The notes: generated by a model not told the origin, from the letters alone. Counted from the first letter of the stretch, positions 37,185 to 48,508 are shown. The stretch: 64,000 nucleotides of DNA from Pseudorasbora parva (GCF_024679245.1 NC_090187.1:678798-742797), one strand, 5' to 3'. Made by a program: numbers and translations.

Positions 37185-38070
37185 ACCATAAGTGGACACG
37201 CCCCTTACTGCTGATTGGCCCTCTCTCTCCTCCCCCATCATGAGTTGCACGCCCCTACTGCTGATTGGCCCACTTTCTCCTCCCCCATCATGAGTTGCAT
37301 GCCCCTACTGATGATTGGCCCTCTCTCCCCTCCCCCATCATAAGTTGCACGCCCCTACTACTGATTGGCCCTCTCTCTCCTCCCCCATCATGAGTTGCAC
37401 GCCCCTTACTGCTGATTGGCCCGCTCTCTCCTCCCCCATCGTGAGCTACACGCCTCCTACTGCTGATTGGCCCTATCTCTCCTCCCCCATAATGAGTTGC
37501 ACGCCCCTTACTGCTGATTGGCCCACTTTCTCCTCCCCCATCATGAGTTGCATGCCCCTACTGATGATTGGCCCTCTCTCCCCTCCCCCATAATGAGTTG
37601 CACGCCCCCTACTGCCGATTGGCCTTCTCTCTCCTCCCCCATAATGAGTTGCACGCCCCCTACTGCTGATTGGCCCTCTCTCTCCTCCCCCGTAATGAGT
37701 TGCACGCCCCCTACTGCTGATTGGCTCCCTCTCCTCCCCAATCATGAGTTGCATGCCCCCTACTGCTGATTGGCTCCCTCTCCTCCCCCATCATGAGTTG
37801 CACGCCCCTACTGCTGATTGGCCCTCTCTCTCCTCCCCCATAATGAGTTGCACACCCCCTACTGCTGATTGGCCCTCTCTCTCCTCCCCCATAATTAGTT
37901 GCATGCCCCCTACTGCTGATTGGCTCCCTCTCCTCCCCCATCATGAGTTGCAACCCCCTACTGCTGATTGGCCCTCTCTCTCCTCCCCATCATGAGTTGC
38001 ACGCCCCTACTGCTGATTGGCTGTCTCTCTCCTCCCCCATCATGAGTTGCACGCCCCTACTGCTGATTAG
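37185..38070. repeat. 50-52 bp minisatellite, about 17 units
   Basis: Units contain GATTGGCC (inverted CCAAT box), CTCTCTCCTCCCCCATCATG and TTGCACGCCCC. The unit is close to 17 codons, so long repetitive frames appear on both strands, but these are not genes. Two related units lie at 41949-42050 in intron 34. Confidence 0.96.
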
Positions 38071-38329
38071 CGTGTGTTGAGTTGCTCGGTCTCATCCACT
38101 TTCAACAGCGTTTCTCAGAATCGCTTACTGCACCTATAAGCAGTCCTATAAGTCTACTGATATCTACTGATACTGTAACGAGAGCTTGTTGAGTTCATTG
38201 TTTGGGGACAGTCTAAAGGGGGCCATTGGAATAAAGTGATACCAAATGACACTCACAGAGCCGAATAAAGCACATGTGTATTAGAGTGTGTCTGATACGA
38301 AAGAGGCTGACTGTGCTCTGTCCCACCAG

Positions 38330-38603
38330 AGAGGCCGCGTTATGCTGAGAGCTGGGACTTCGAGGTGTCCGGCTCTTCCTTCCTACAGTTTGACCTGAGC
38401 ATGGGCTGCAGTAAAGCTGCTTCTTCAGCCCATGGTGTCCGTCTGGAGTTCTCCACAGACTGTGGCCGCCGCTGGACTCTCGTTACGCCCGAATGTGTTC
38501 CTCCGGCCATCGGCTGCTCCGGATACAGCCAGCGGTCGGTGTACAGCACACCTCAGCATCTGCAGTGGAGGAGGATCACTGTCTACCTGCCAAACGCTGC
38601 CAT
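38330..38603 (+). CDS. reln: reln window exon 30 (repeat 4A, Asp-box)
   Basis: The largest exon here. Encodes RPRYAESWDFEVSGSSFLQF, MGCSKAASSAHG, LEFSTDCGRRWTLVTPEC (Asp-box STDCGRRW) and WRRITVYLPNAA. The donor is AT|GTACGA, which with exon 31 gives the codon ATT and the continuous string NAAISPRTRF. Confidence 0.96.
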
Positions 38604-38869
38604 GTACGACTCCTTACACGTCTGCACAGATGATTTATACACACACCTCAGCCACATTCACTCATATCACTAAACATTTATACTGCCCTAACTGTGGCAG
38701 CAACAGAGGCAAGCTTTATTTCTTATAGCGCATTTTACAATAGAGATTGTTTCAAAGCGGCTTCACTGTTCTTCCAGTAACGTTAATAAAATGTTCGTTC
38801 AAAATTATGTGGTCTTTAATAATGTTCTCAAAATGTTAGCAGAAAAAATATATTTTTATAAAAAAGTAA

Positions 38870-40745
38870 TGTTCAGATAACATTCAAAAGTAATGTTCAG
38901 AGAACATTCAAGAGTAATACTCGGAGAACACTCAAGAGTAATACTCGGAGAACACTCAAGAGTAATACTTGGAGAACACTCAAGAGTAATACTCGGAGAA
39001 CACTCAAGAGTAATACTTGGAGAACACTGAAGAGTAACACTTAGAGAACGCTCTAGAGTAACGCTCAGAGAACACTCTAGAGTAACACTCAGAGAATGCT
39101 CTAGAGTAACGCTCAGAGAACGCTCTAGAGTAACGCTCAGAGAACTCTCTAGAGTAACGCTCAGAGAACGCTCTAGAGTAACGCTCAGAGAACGCTCTAG
39201 AGTAACGCTCAGAGAACGCTCTAGAGTAACGCTCAGAGAACACTCTAGAGTAACGCTCAGAGAACACTCTAGAGTAACGCTCAGAGAACACTCTAGAGTA
39301 ACGCTCAGAGAACACTCTAGAGTAACGCTCAGAGAACACTCTAGAGTAACGCTCAGAGAACACTCTAGAGTAACGCTCAGAGAACACTCTAGAGTAACGC
39401 TCAGAGAACACTCTAGAGTAACGCTCAGAGAACATTCTAGAGTAACGCTCAGAGAACACTATAGAGTAACGCTCAGAGAACACTCTAGAGTAACACTCAG
39501 AGAACACTCTAGAGTAACGCTCAGAGAACACTCTAGAGTAACGCTCAGAGAACACTCTAGAGTAACGCTCAGAGAACACTCAAGAGTAACGCTCAGAGAA
39601 GACTCAAGAGTAACGCTCAGAGAACACTCTAGAGTAACGCTCAGAGAACACTCAAGAGTAACGCTCAGAGAACACTCTAGAGTAACGCTCAGAGAACACT
39701 CTAGAGTAACGCTCAGAGAACACTTTTAGAGTAACGCTCAGAGAACACTTTTAGAGTAACGCTCAGAGAACACTCAAGAGTAACGCTCAGAGAACACTCT
39801 AGAGTAACGCTCAGAGAACACTCTAGAGTAACGCTCAGAGAACACTCTAGAGTAACGCTCAGAGAACACTCAAGAGTAACGCTCAGAGAACACTCTAGAG
39901 TAACGCTCAGAGAACACTCAAGAGTAACGCTCAGAGAACACTCTAGAGTAACGCTCAGAGAACACTCTAGAGTAACGCTCAGAGAACACTTTTAGAGTAA
40001 CGCTCAGAGAACACTTTTAGAGTAACGCTCAGAGAACACTCAAGAGTAACGCTCAGAGAACACTCTAGAGTAACGCTCAGAGAACACTCAAGAGTAACGC
40101 TCAGAGAACACTCTAGAGTAACGCTCAGAGAACACTCAAGAGTAACGCTCAGAGAACACTCTAGAGTAACGCTCAGAGAACACTCTAGAGTAACGCTCAG
40201 AGAACACTCTAGAGTAACGCTCAGAGAACACTTTTAGAGTAACGCTCAGAGAACACTTTTAGAGTAACGCTCAGAGAACACTCAAGAGTAACGCTCAGAG
40301 AACACTCTAGAGTAACGCTCAGAGAACACTCTAGAGTAACGCTCAGAGAACACTCTAGAGTAACGCTCAGAGAACACTCAAGAGTAACGCTCAGAGAACA
40401 CTCTAGAGTAACGCTCAGAGAACACTCTAGAGTAATGCTCAGAGAACACTCTAGAGTAACGCTCAGAGAACACTCTAGAGTAACGCTCAGAGAACACTTT
40501 TAGAGTAACGCTCAGAGAACACTCTAGAGTAACGCTCAGAGAACACTCAAGAGTAACGCTCAGAGAACACTCTAGAGTAACGCTCAGAGAACACTTTTAG
40601 AGTAACGCTCAGAGAACACTCAAGAGTAACGCTCAGAGAACACTCAAGAGTAACGCTCAGAGAACACTCAAGAGTAATGCTCAGAGAACACTCTAGAGTA
40701 ATGCTCAGTGAACACTCTAGAGTAATGCTCAGAGAACATTCAAGA
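38870..40745. repeat. 24-bp minisatellite, about 77 units
   Basis: Consensus GAGTAACGCTCAGAGAACAC plus four bases (CTCTA-type), with CAA and TTTTA variants. Units at the left edge are more divergent (GTAATACTCGG). The reverse strand reads as an accidental FSERYSRV octapeptide repeat. Fills most of intron 30. Confidence 0.97.
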
Positions 40746-40880
40746 AAAGTTTTCATAATATATTTTCCTTTCTGGGTTTACAGTAATAAGCAGGAAAATA
40801 ACAATGATCTAAACTTCATCAAATATAAGGCAAATTCACATTTACAGTCAACACTGCACCTTTTTTCCTGGTTCGTGTAG

Positions 40881-41021
40881 TTCACCTAGAACAAGGTTCC
40901 GCTGGATTCAGCCGGTGTTTGCTCCTGGAGCTGATGGCTGGATGTTGGACAATGTTCTGCTGACTCCCGGATGTCCGTGGATGTGCTCTGGACATGGCCT
41001 GTGTGACAGCGGACACTGCAT
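40881..41021 (+). CDS. reln: reln window exon 31 (repeat 4A end, EGF-like 4)
   Basis: Encodes [35 protein letters not shown] and [11 protein letters not shown], opening EGF-like module 4. Acceptor GTGTAG, donor GTGAGT. Confidence 0.97.
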
Positions 41022-41106
41022 GTGAGTCTCAACACCAGATCTCTCTTGATAAACTCGAAGGTTCCGCAGAGATCCTGTGCTTACATGGCTTTTCTCTCTC
41101 ACGCAG

Positions 41107-41284
41107 CTGTGACAGGGGCTTCGGAGGGCCTCATTGTGTGCCTCTGGTCGCTCTGCCGTCTGTTCTAAAGGAAGATTTCAATGAGAACCTGAAGCCGGAG
41201 ATCTGGCCGGAGGTGTATGGGGCAGAGCGAGGCACGCTGAGCGGAGAGCCTCTGAAATCAGGAACGGCCCTTATCTTCAAAGGC
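41107..41284 (+). CDS. reln: reln window exon 32 (EGF 4 end, repeat 4B)
   Basis: Encodes [40 protein letters not shown] and SGTALIFKG. An 85-bp intron precedes it. Acceptor CGCAG, donor GTGAGT. Confidence 0.98.
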
Positions 41285-41390
41285 GTGAGTATAGTGTGAA
41301 ATACTGCTCTGGGTTCTACAAACAAAGTTCTTTCAGCTATTGTCCATAAATCAGTGTGTTTGCTCGGGATGACTGTCCTGTTCTCTGCAG

Positions 41391-41475
41391 GAGGGACTGC
41401 GTATGTTGGTTTCAACAGATCTTGACTGCACAAACACCATGTATATCCAATTTTCATTCAAGTTCATAACAAAAG
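41391..41475 (+). CDS. reln: reln window exon 33 (repeat 4B)
   Basis: Encodes [20 protein letters not shown] and FSFKFITK. Acceptor CTGCAG, donor GTGGGT. Confidence 0.97.
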
Positions 41476-41580
41476 GTGGGTCTAGTGTTAAGCGTTTTCA
41501 GTCTCCAGGTTGTCTCCTGGTCTTCTGTCGGCTGTAAACACATGTTGTGTGTGTGTGTGTGTGTGTGTGCGTGTGTGCAG

Positions 41581-41763
41581 GCGTGCCCGAGCGCTCTCAC
41601 TCCGTGCTGCTGCAGTATTCGGTGAATGGAGGGATCAGCTGGCTGCTTATAGACGAGTTTTACTTCCCCACTTCCACAGACACGCTTTTCGTTCACATGT
41701 CTTTGCCTCCCAGTGCGCAGACCAACGCCACACGGTTTCGGTTGTGGCAGCCGTACAACAGTG
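41581..41763 (+). CDS. reln: reln window exon 34 (repeat 4B, Asp-box)
   Basis: Encodes [20 protein letters not shown] (Asp-box SVNGGISW), [20 protein letters not shown] and [15 protein letters not shown]. The acceptor GTGCAG terminates a (GT)n run of about 33 bp. Donor GTAAGA, a string that recurs as the first bases of exon 35. Confidence 0.98.
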
Positions 41764-42429
41764 GTAAGAAAGTTACGGTCACGCAAACTGACCCACATAC
41801 GCCTCACACAATCACACATGCCATGTGGAGATTGAATAGTGCCCTGAACACTGAAGAAGGGCACAATTGGTCCTGTTTAAAGTAAAAGAAGCACACTAAT
41901 GTTCTAAGCCTTGAAGTTGTTTTTGAGCTCTAAGAGAACAGGTTCTTCTCTCCCATCATGAGTGGACATGGCCCCTACTGCTGATTGGCTCACTCTCTCT
42001 CCTCCCCCAACATGAGTGGACACACCCCCTACTGTTGATTGACACTATCACATGGTGCATATGGAGATGAGTTATTTCATAACACAAAAGAGTAGTGTGC
42101 TACTATTACTTTAAACAGGACCTATTCTGCCCATCCTCAAGTCTTGCTGTTGTGTTTGGGTTCTACTAGAGCAGGTTTTCTGCTTGAGTGTTGATTATTT
42201 CCACATATTCTCCATTGTTGGGGCTCCTCTCTTCCCAGTCTGTCAGTAACTCTCTGCTTCCTGTCTCTATAAAGCCCCTCCTTCTAAAAAGTGCTCTGAT
42301 TGGTCGGCTGGAGCAGCATGTTGATATTGGTGCTTCCAGCGTGTTTGGGAAATATCCTGTTAATAAAGATAAAGTGAGATTAAGTGAGTTTAAACTTAAA
42401 ACAAGAGGAAGTCAAAAAATATTATGAAT
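41764..42429. other. Intron 34, first part: satellite-unit copies and a dispersed repeat
   Basis: 41949-42050 holds two units related to the 51-bp array of intron 29. 42110-42340 shares strings such as CTTCCCAGTCTGTCAGTAAC with 62810-62990. No gene seen. Confidence 0.6.
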
Positions 42430-42635
42430 TCAAAGGGAAAATAAGATAATTTTTCTGACTCCATTGGCAGATATTTGTTCTTGTTTTAAGCTTGAACTCA
42501 CTTCATTAGGACATATTTTTCATTAAGCAAGACTCAATATCTTCAATCATTTTGCTTGTCTCTATTTTAAGAATTTTTAGAGATTTAAGGTGGAAAACAA
42601 GACAGAAAAACTTTACTTGATGAACATTTTTATTA
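42430..42635. mobile_element. Half of a degraded palindromic MITE
   Basis: Contains a CCATTGGCAGATAT core and one arm of the MITE family; the other arm is lost. Confidence 0.6.
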
Positions 42636-42725
42636 AGTTAAGAGACAAAGTTCTGAGAACAACATTCCAAACATTCTTACAATGTTATTTGTACTTAATG
42701 AATGTCATCATTAACCTTCTTGAAA

Positions 42726-44089
42726 TACAAACCCGATTCTAAAAAAGTTGGGACACTGTATAAATTGTGAATAAAAAGGAATGCAATAATTTACAAATTT
42801 CATGAACCCTCATGAAATTTGGCTCACAATAGAATATAGATAACATGTCAAATTGAGACATGAAATGTCATGCCAAATATTGTCTAATTTTGGATTTCAT
42901 GAGAGCTAAAAAAGTTGGGACAGGTAGCAATAAGAGGCCGGAAAAGTTAAATGTACATATAAGGAGCAGCTGGACAAAATAGCAACTTATTAGGTCAATT
43001 GGCAACATGATTGGGTATAAAAAGAGCCTCTCAGAGTGGCACTGTCTCTCAGAAGGCAAGATGGGCAGAGGATCACCAATTCCCCCAATGCTGCGGCGAA
43101 CAATAGTGGAGCAATATCAGAAAGGAGTTTCTCTGAGAAACACTGCAAAGAGTTTGAAGTTATCATCATCTCCAGAGCATAATATCATCCAAAGATTCAG
43201 AGAATCTGGAGCAATCTCTGTGCGTAAGGGTCAAGGGTTAAAACCAAACTGGATGCCCGTGATCTTCAGCTCTTAGACGGTACTGCATCACATACAGGAA
43301 TGATACTGTAATAGAGATCACAACATGGGTACAGGAATACTTCCAGAAAACATTGGTGAACACAATCCACCGTGTCATTCGCCGTCGCCGGATAAAACTC
43401 CATGAGTCAAAAAAGAAGCCATATCGTTTTGTCTGGGCAAAGGCTCATTTAAAATGGACTGTGGCAAAGTGGAAAACTGTTCTGTGGTCAGATGAATCAA
43501 AATTTGAAGTTCTTTTTGGAAAACTGGGACGCCATGTCATCCGGAATAAAGAGGACAAGGACAACCCAAGCTGTTCTCAGCGCTCAGTTCAAAAGCTGAT
43601 CTCTGATGGTATGGGGTTCATGAGAGTGTGTGGCACGGGCAGATTACACATCTGGAAAGGCACCATCAATGCTGAAAGGTCTATCCAAGTTCTAGAACAA
43701 CATATGCTCTCATCCAGACGTCGTCTCTTTCAGGGAAGACCTTGCATTCTCCAGCATGACAATGCCAGAGCACACACTGCATCAATTACAGCATCATGGC
43801 TGCGCAGAAGAAGGATCCGGTACTGCAGTGGCCAGCCTGCAGTCCAGATCTTTCACCATTAGAAAACATTTGGCGCATCATATAGAGAAAGATGCGATAA
43901 AGAAGACCTAAGACAGTTGAGCAACTAGAAGCCTGTATTAGACAAGAATGGGACAACATTCCTATTCCTAAACTTGAGCAGCTCGTCTCCTCAGTCCCCA
44001 GACATTTGCAGACTTATATAAAAAGAAGAGGGGATGACACACAGGGGGAGACATGGCCTTGGCACAACTTTTTTGGAATTGGGTTTATA
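42726..44089 (+). mobile_element. Tc1/mariner-like element, family C, near full length
   Basis: TIRs CAAACCCGATTCTAAAAAAG and the complement of CTTTTTTGGAATTGGGTTTA, flanked by TA. About 1.36 kb with transposase remains. Lies in reln intron 34 upstream of exon 35. Confidence 0.9.
43061..43935 (+). pseudogene. Broken Tc1 transposase (family C)
   Basis: The N-terminal frame begins MGRGSPIPPMLRRTIVEQYQ and breaks before 43276. A second frame (43353-43862) carries the catalytic strings LWSDESKFE and LQHDNARAHTA. The third acidic residue (PLENIW) lies in another frame after 43850. At least two frameshifts. Confidence 0.9.
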
Positions 44090-44236
44090 CTTAAAATGGA
44101 ATACCCTTTAAAGAATGTTATAATGTGAGTAGAAATAATGTACAAACATAACCTTTTAAATAATGTAATCACGAGAACAATCACATTGCGAAACAGGTTT
44201 TTATGCATAGATGTGTTGGCTGTCTGGTTGCTTCAG

Positions 44237-44405
44237 GTAAGAAGGAGGAGGTGTGGGTGATCGATGACCTGATCATAGATGGCAACAGTGTCAGTAGTCT
44301 GCCGGTTATATTGGAGAGCTTTGAGGCTGGGCCGCAGGAGGCGAACTGGCTGTTTTATCCTGGAGGAAACACTGGATTCTACTGCCCGTATCAGAGAGGA
44401 GGACT
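44237..44405 (+). CDS. reln: reln window exon 35 (repeat 4B end, 5A start)
   Basis: Encodes KKEEVWVIDDLIIDGNSVSS, ESFEAGPQEANWLFYPGGNT and GFYCPYQRGG. The exon starts GTAAGAAG right after CTTCAG, which also reads as a perfect donor CAG|GTAAGA. Donor GTGAGT. Confidence 0.97.
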
Positions 44406-44581
44406 GTGAGTATCTCACTCAGGTTTGCCTCACATCAGCATGCCGTGTAAAACGCCCTCAAGGAGATCAACCACAGTCTCAATACACACTGACTCTGAGC
44501 AAAACCAACTCAAAAACCACAGGATCCTGCTAGCTAAGCCTCTGAGCGTCCTCTGGGTCATGTGTTTTCTCTGTGTTTCAG

Positions 44582-44684
44582 GGAGGAAGACTCCGCCATG
44601 GTGTTTCTGGCCAGTGAGTTGGGCGAACACTCTATTACCACCAGAGACATTGACGTCAACGAGAACACCGTCATCCAGTTTGAG
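44582..44684 (+). CDS. reln: reln window exon 36 (repeat 5A)
   Basis: Encodes [20 protein letters not shown] and [14 protein letters not shown]. Acceptor TTTCAG, donor GTAGGG. Phase 0 out. Confidence 0.98.
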
Positions 44685-44729
44685 GTAGGGCTTTGTGAGA
44701 AACACTGCCATTTCAAAAGCCCCTTTCTT

Positions 44730-45600
44730 AAAGAGATAGTTCACCCAAAAATGAAAGTTTAAACAATTCTGTCATAATTTACTTGTTCCAAACCCATAAG
44801 ACTTTCATTCCACTTTCACCTGAGAGATTTCTGTTCCTCCATTGAAAGTCTATTCACTCAAAACTTGCTACAAATGTTCATAATCGTAAAATAAATCCAT
44901 ATTTCCTGTACAAATATCTTTACATTCATGAATCAAGATACATTTACTGCAGACATTAGGTCTTGTTTTCTGAAAAATATGTCCAAATGAAGTGAGTTTA
45001 AGCTTAAAACAAGAACAAATATCTGCCAATGGAGTCAGAAAAATATTCTTATTTTCCCTTTGAAGTCAGTTTATGTTTCTGACTCCACTGGCAGATATTT
45101 GTGCTTTTTTAAGCAAAAACTTACTTCATTTTGATTATTTTTTTCCATTGAACAAGACTTAATATCTTCAGTGATTTTGCTTCTCCAGTAAATGTATCAA
45201 ATAGCTGTATGTTCAGATATTTGAGCTGGAAAACAAGAAAGAAACACTGAGGAAGAACAGCATGTTTAGTAGTGAATGAATCGAGTGGTTTGATCCAAGT
45301 CTTCTGAAGAGTCTTGATCACTATATATGATCAACAGATTGAATTCAGGCTTTTATTCACTTTAATCAGTGAACACAGAGCTCATCAAATATGGTAAACG
45401 GAAGCTCAAGCACGAGAACCAATGAGTTTCGTTCTTGCGCGTCATGTGGCACATCTGAGCTTCTGTTTACCATATTTGATGAGCTCTCCATACGTTCGCT
45501 GATTTATGATCTCTTTATGAATGTTTTGAAGTGTCAGAGTTTCAGGTGAATGGACTTTAAATGGAGGGACAGAAATCTCTCAGATTTTGTTAAAATTATC
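44730..45600. repeat. Composite dispersed repeats in intron 36
   Basis: Begins with AGATAGTTCACCCAAAAATG, a string common in cyprinid interspersed repeats (from memory). 44895-45274 is a diverged palindromic MITE. 45378-45486 is an inverted repeat with about 31-bp arms (AGCTCATCAAATATGGTAAA and its complement). Confidence 0.6.
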
Positions 45601-45638
45601 TTAGTTTGTGTTCTGAAGATCAAAGAACTATCCCAGTA

Positions 45639-46471
45639 CACTGCAACAAAATGCTTTTCTTCCTTAGTATTTTTGTCCTGTTTTTAATATCCAAATATTA
45701 GAAGAGCATTTTTTTTTTTTGCAGTGCAGTAAACTGTAAAGGCAAATATCAAAAAATCTTACATTAAGAGGCATTTACTTGACAGGAAAAAGTTTTTGTC
45801 TTGTTTTTGGGAAAAATAACTCAAAATGAAGTGATCTTTTGCCTAAAATAATCTAAATAATCTGCCAATGGGGTAAGAATCTTAATTCAAACAGGAAAAA
45901 ACATTTTTCTTACCCCATTGACGGATTGTTTAGCTTATTTTAGGCAAAAGATCACTTCATTTTGAGTTATTTTCCCACAAAACAAGACAAAATGTTTTGT
46001 TTGTCTAGTAAATGTTTCTTAATGTAAGAAGTTTTATATTTTGACTAGAAACAAGACAAAAATACTAAGTAAGAAAAGCACAAACTGCTCTTCTAACAAT
46101 TCTTAAATCAATATGCATTTACTAGATCAGTAAAATGACAAAAGATATTTGTTCTTGTTTTGTTGAAAATAAAATCTAAATGAAATGAGATTTTGCTTAA
46201 AACAGGCAAAATGATCTGCCAATGGGGTGAGAGAAATAATCTAATTTCTGATTGAAATCTTGTTTCTTGTTTTTTCTCATCCCATTGGCAGATCATTTAG
46301 CTTTTTTAAAGCAAAAACTCACTTCATTTTGATATTTTCCCCCAGAAAACAAGCAAAAATATCTTATGTCATTTTACTGATCTAGTAAATGCATCTTGAT
46401 TTAAGAATATTTAGATATTTGGACTGGAAACAAGAAAAAAATACTAAATGAGAAGAGCATTTTTTGCAGTG
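45639..46471. mobile_element. Palindromic MITE, copies 8 and 9 in tandem
   Basis: Two adjacent hairpin units (45639 to about 46082, and 46083-46471), each with inverted arms and a CTGCCAATGGGG-type core. The final edge is TTTTTTGCAGTG, 82 bp before exon 37. Confidence 0.82.
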
Positions 46472-46553
46472 CCGTGACTGTAAAGGTTTTGATTGTTTTA
46501 TCATCTCTCTGCGGTCAGTCTTGGTCTTGATCATTAACTGATTCCTGTTCTAG

Positions 46554-46780
46554 ATCAATGTTGGCTGCACATCTGAAAGCTCTTCGCTGAACCCTGTGCG
46601 TCTGGAGTTTTCTCGGGACTTCGGAGCCACGTGGCATCTGCTGGTTCCTCTGTGTTCTGGCGGCCCACGGCTCAGCTCGCTCTGCTCCACCGAACTCCAT
46701 CCAGCCAGCATCTACTATCCTGGAACCACACAGGGCTGGAGGAGAGAGATGATCCACTTCGGCAAACTCAGGCTGTGCGG
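46554..46780 (+). CDS. reln: reln window exon 37 (repeat 5A, Asp-box, dimer cysteine)
   Basis: Encodes [20 protein letters not shown], Asp-box [27 protein letters not shown] and [14 protein letters not shown]. The Cys of LCG (46776-46778) aligns with mammalian Cys2101, reported as the inter-chain disulfide residue (from memory). Acceptor TCTAG, donor GTGAGT. Confidence 0.97.
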
Positions 46781-46849
46781 GTGAGTGAGATGGACACAGC
46801 TGCATAACAACATTACATCCTAAGATTGTTCTGCTAACATTGAGTTAGC

Positions 46850-47060
46850 CAGAAATGTAAATTGTGTGATTAATTCCTCCTTGTTGAAATCCGATGGCTC
46901 AGAAAGGCCTTCATTGACACCAATGTCATTTCCTCTCTCAAGACCCATAAAGGCACTAAAGACGTCGTTACAAAGCCCATCTCACTACAGCGGCTCTACA
47001 GTCATAGAATGAACTAAATAACGACTTATATAGTAATGGGCCGATTTCAAAACGTTACTG
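46850..47060. mobile_element. Second MITE family, copy 2 (one arm and part of the centre)
   Basis: AAATGTAAATTGTGTGATTA to the CTACAGCGGCTCTAC region, matching 22841-23341 and 58805-59040. Confidence 0.7.
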
Positions 47061-47151
47061 GAAGAGGGTTTGTTCATTTACTTGAGAGAACCGCTGTTTG
47101 TTTTGACGGTTGTGTGTGTTCAGTGTGTAACTGTGTGTGTGTGTTCTGCAG

Positions 47152-47375
47152 GTCCGTGCGGTTCCGCTGGTTCCAAGGCTTTTACTCCAGCGGTGCGGCT
47201 CCGCCCACATGGGCCCTGGACAGTGTGTACATCGGCCCTCAGTGCCAGAACATGTGTAACGGTCACGGTGTGTGTGTCCGCGGCACACACTGCATCTGTG
47301 ATCCGGGCTACTCCGGCTCAGACTGCTCCAGTCCTGATGAGCCAAATCCAGATTTCCTGAAGGAGGATTTTGAAG
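47152..47375 (+). CDS. reln: reln window exon 38 (repeat 5A end, EGF-like 5)
   Basis: Encodes [53 protein letters not shown] and [10 protein letters not shown]. Complete EGF-like module 5. Acceptor CTGCAG, donor GTACAG. Confidence 0.98.
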
Positions 47376-47986
47376 GTACAGAAGCAAACAGATGTACAGT
47401 ATGTTATTGGCTGTGGTTAGGTGAGTAATGCAATTAAATGCTTGCAAAATCAAAATTCGTTTTGGGAGGTTACTTTAAAAAGTAATGCGTTACGATATTG
47501 TGTTACTCCCTAATAAACTAACTAATTCCGTTACTTAAATACTTTTTTATAGAAAGTAATTCATTATGTTAACTTTTCTTGCATGAGCTGGACTTGTTTG
47601 TATTTAATAGCAACACTGCAAAAACTGCTCTTCTTATTTAGTATTTTTGTCTTGTTTCAAGTCCAAATATCTGACAATTCTTAAATCAAGATGCATTTAC
47701 TAGATAAGAAAAATTATATAATAGATACGGACCTCTGCAGACCGGGAACAGCCCACAAGAGCTGCAGTTTTGGAGATGCTCTGACCCAGTCGTCTAGCCG
47801 TCACAATCTGGCCAAACTCGCTCAAATCCTTACGCTTGCCCATTTCTCCTGCTTCACACACATCAACTCTGAGGACAACATGTTCACTTGCTGCCTAATA
47901 TATCCCACCCACTAACAGGAGCCGTGATGAAGAGATCCTCAGTGTTATTCACTTCACCTGATCGGTGTATCTGTATTGTCACACAG
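47376..47986. other. Intron 38: partial MITE and hAT fragments
   Basis: 47460-47590 resembles fragments of the GTTACTTTAAAAAGTAAT hAT-like repeat. 47613-47705 is one end of the palindromic MITE. The remainder is unrecognised. Confidence 0.55.
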
Positions 47987-48137
47987 GTGGAGTTTTGGAG
48001 TCTGAACATTTCAAGTTGATGAGTGGAGGAAAACCTTCCAGGAAGTGTGGCATCACCACGAGCGGGAACCACCTGTTCTTCAGCGAGGACGGCTTGCGGA
48101 TGCTGGAGACTCTGGACCTGGACCTGTCTAATGCCAG
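47987..48137 (+). CDS. reln: reln window exon 39 (repeat 5B)
   Basis: Encodes [40 protein letters not shown] and DLSNA. Acceptor ACACAG, donor GTATTC. Confidence 0.97.
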
Positions 48138-48249
48138 GTATTCCACAAACACGAGATTCACCCTGAAAAATGTGGAGGAAATCATTTGAATATACTCCAG
48201 CCATATGCTAATCGCTTAAGTAAGCCTTTAATATTCAAATGTGTGTCAG

Positions 48250-48508
48250 GTTTATCCAGTTCTTCCTGAGGCTGGGCTGTGGGAAAGCGGCCCCGGATCC
48301 ACGCTCCCAGCCAGTGCTCCTGCAGTTCTCTGTGGATGGAGGCCTGAACTGGGCTCTGCTTCAGGAGTTCCTGTACAGCAACAGCAGTAATCAGGCTCAT
48401 CTGGTGGCCCTGGAGATCCCTCTGAGAGCGCGAACCTCAGCCTCACGCCTGCGCTGGTGGCAGCCGTCGGAGAACGGACACTTCCACAGCCCCTGGGTCA
48501 TTGATAAA
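48250..48508 (+). CDS. reln: reln window exon 40 (repeat 5B, Asp-box)
   Basis: Encodes [40 protein letters not shown] (Asp-box SVDGGLNW), [18 protein letters not shown] and VIDK. Acceptor GTCAG, donor GTAAAG. Phase 0 out. Confidence 0.98.

Noticed and set aside
37315..37995. Repetitive frames on both strands (TADWPSLSSPIMSCTPP type and its opposite)
   Set aside because: The ~51-bp unit leaves several frames open at once. Coding on both strands at the same place is implausible.
39004..40756. 191-codon minus-strand frame with FSERYSRV repeats
   Set aside because: It is produced by the 24-bp repeat being divisible by three. There is no start context, no neighbouring exon and no similarity, and it lies inside a reln intron.
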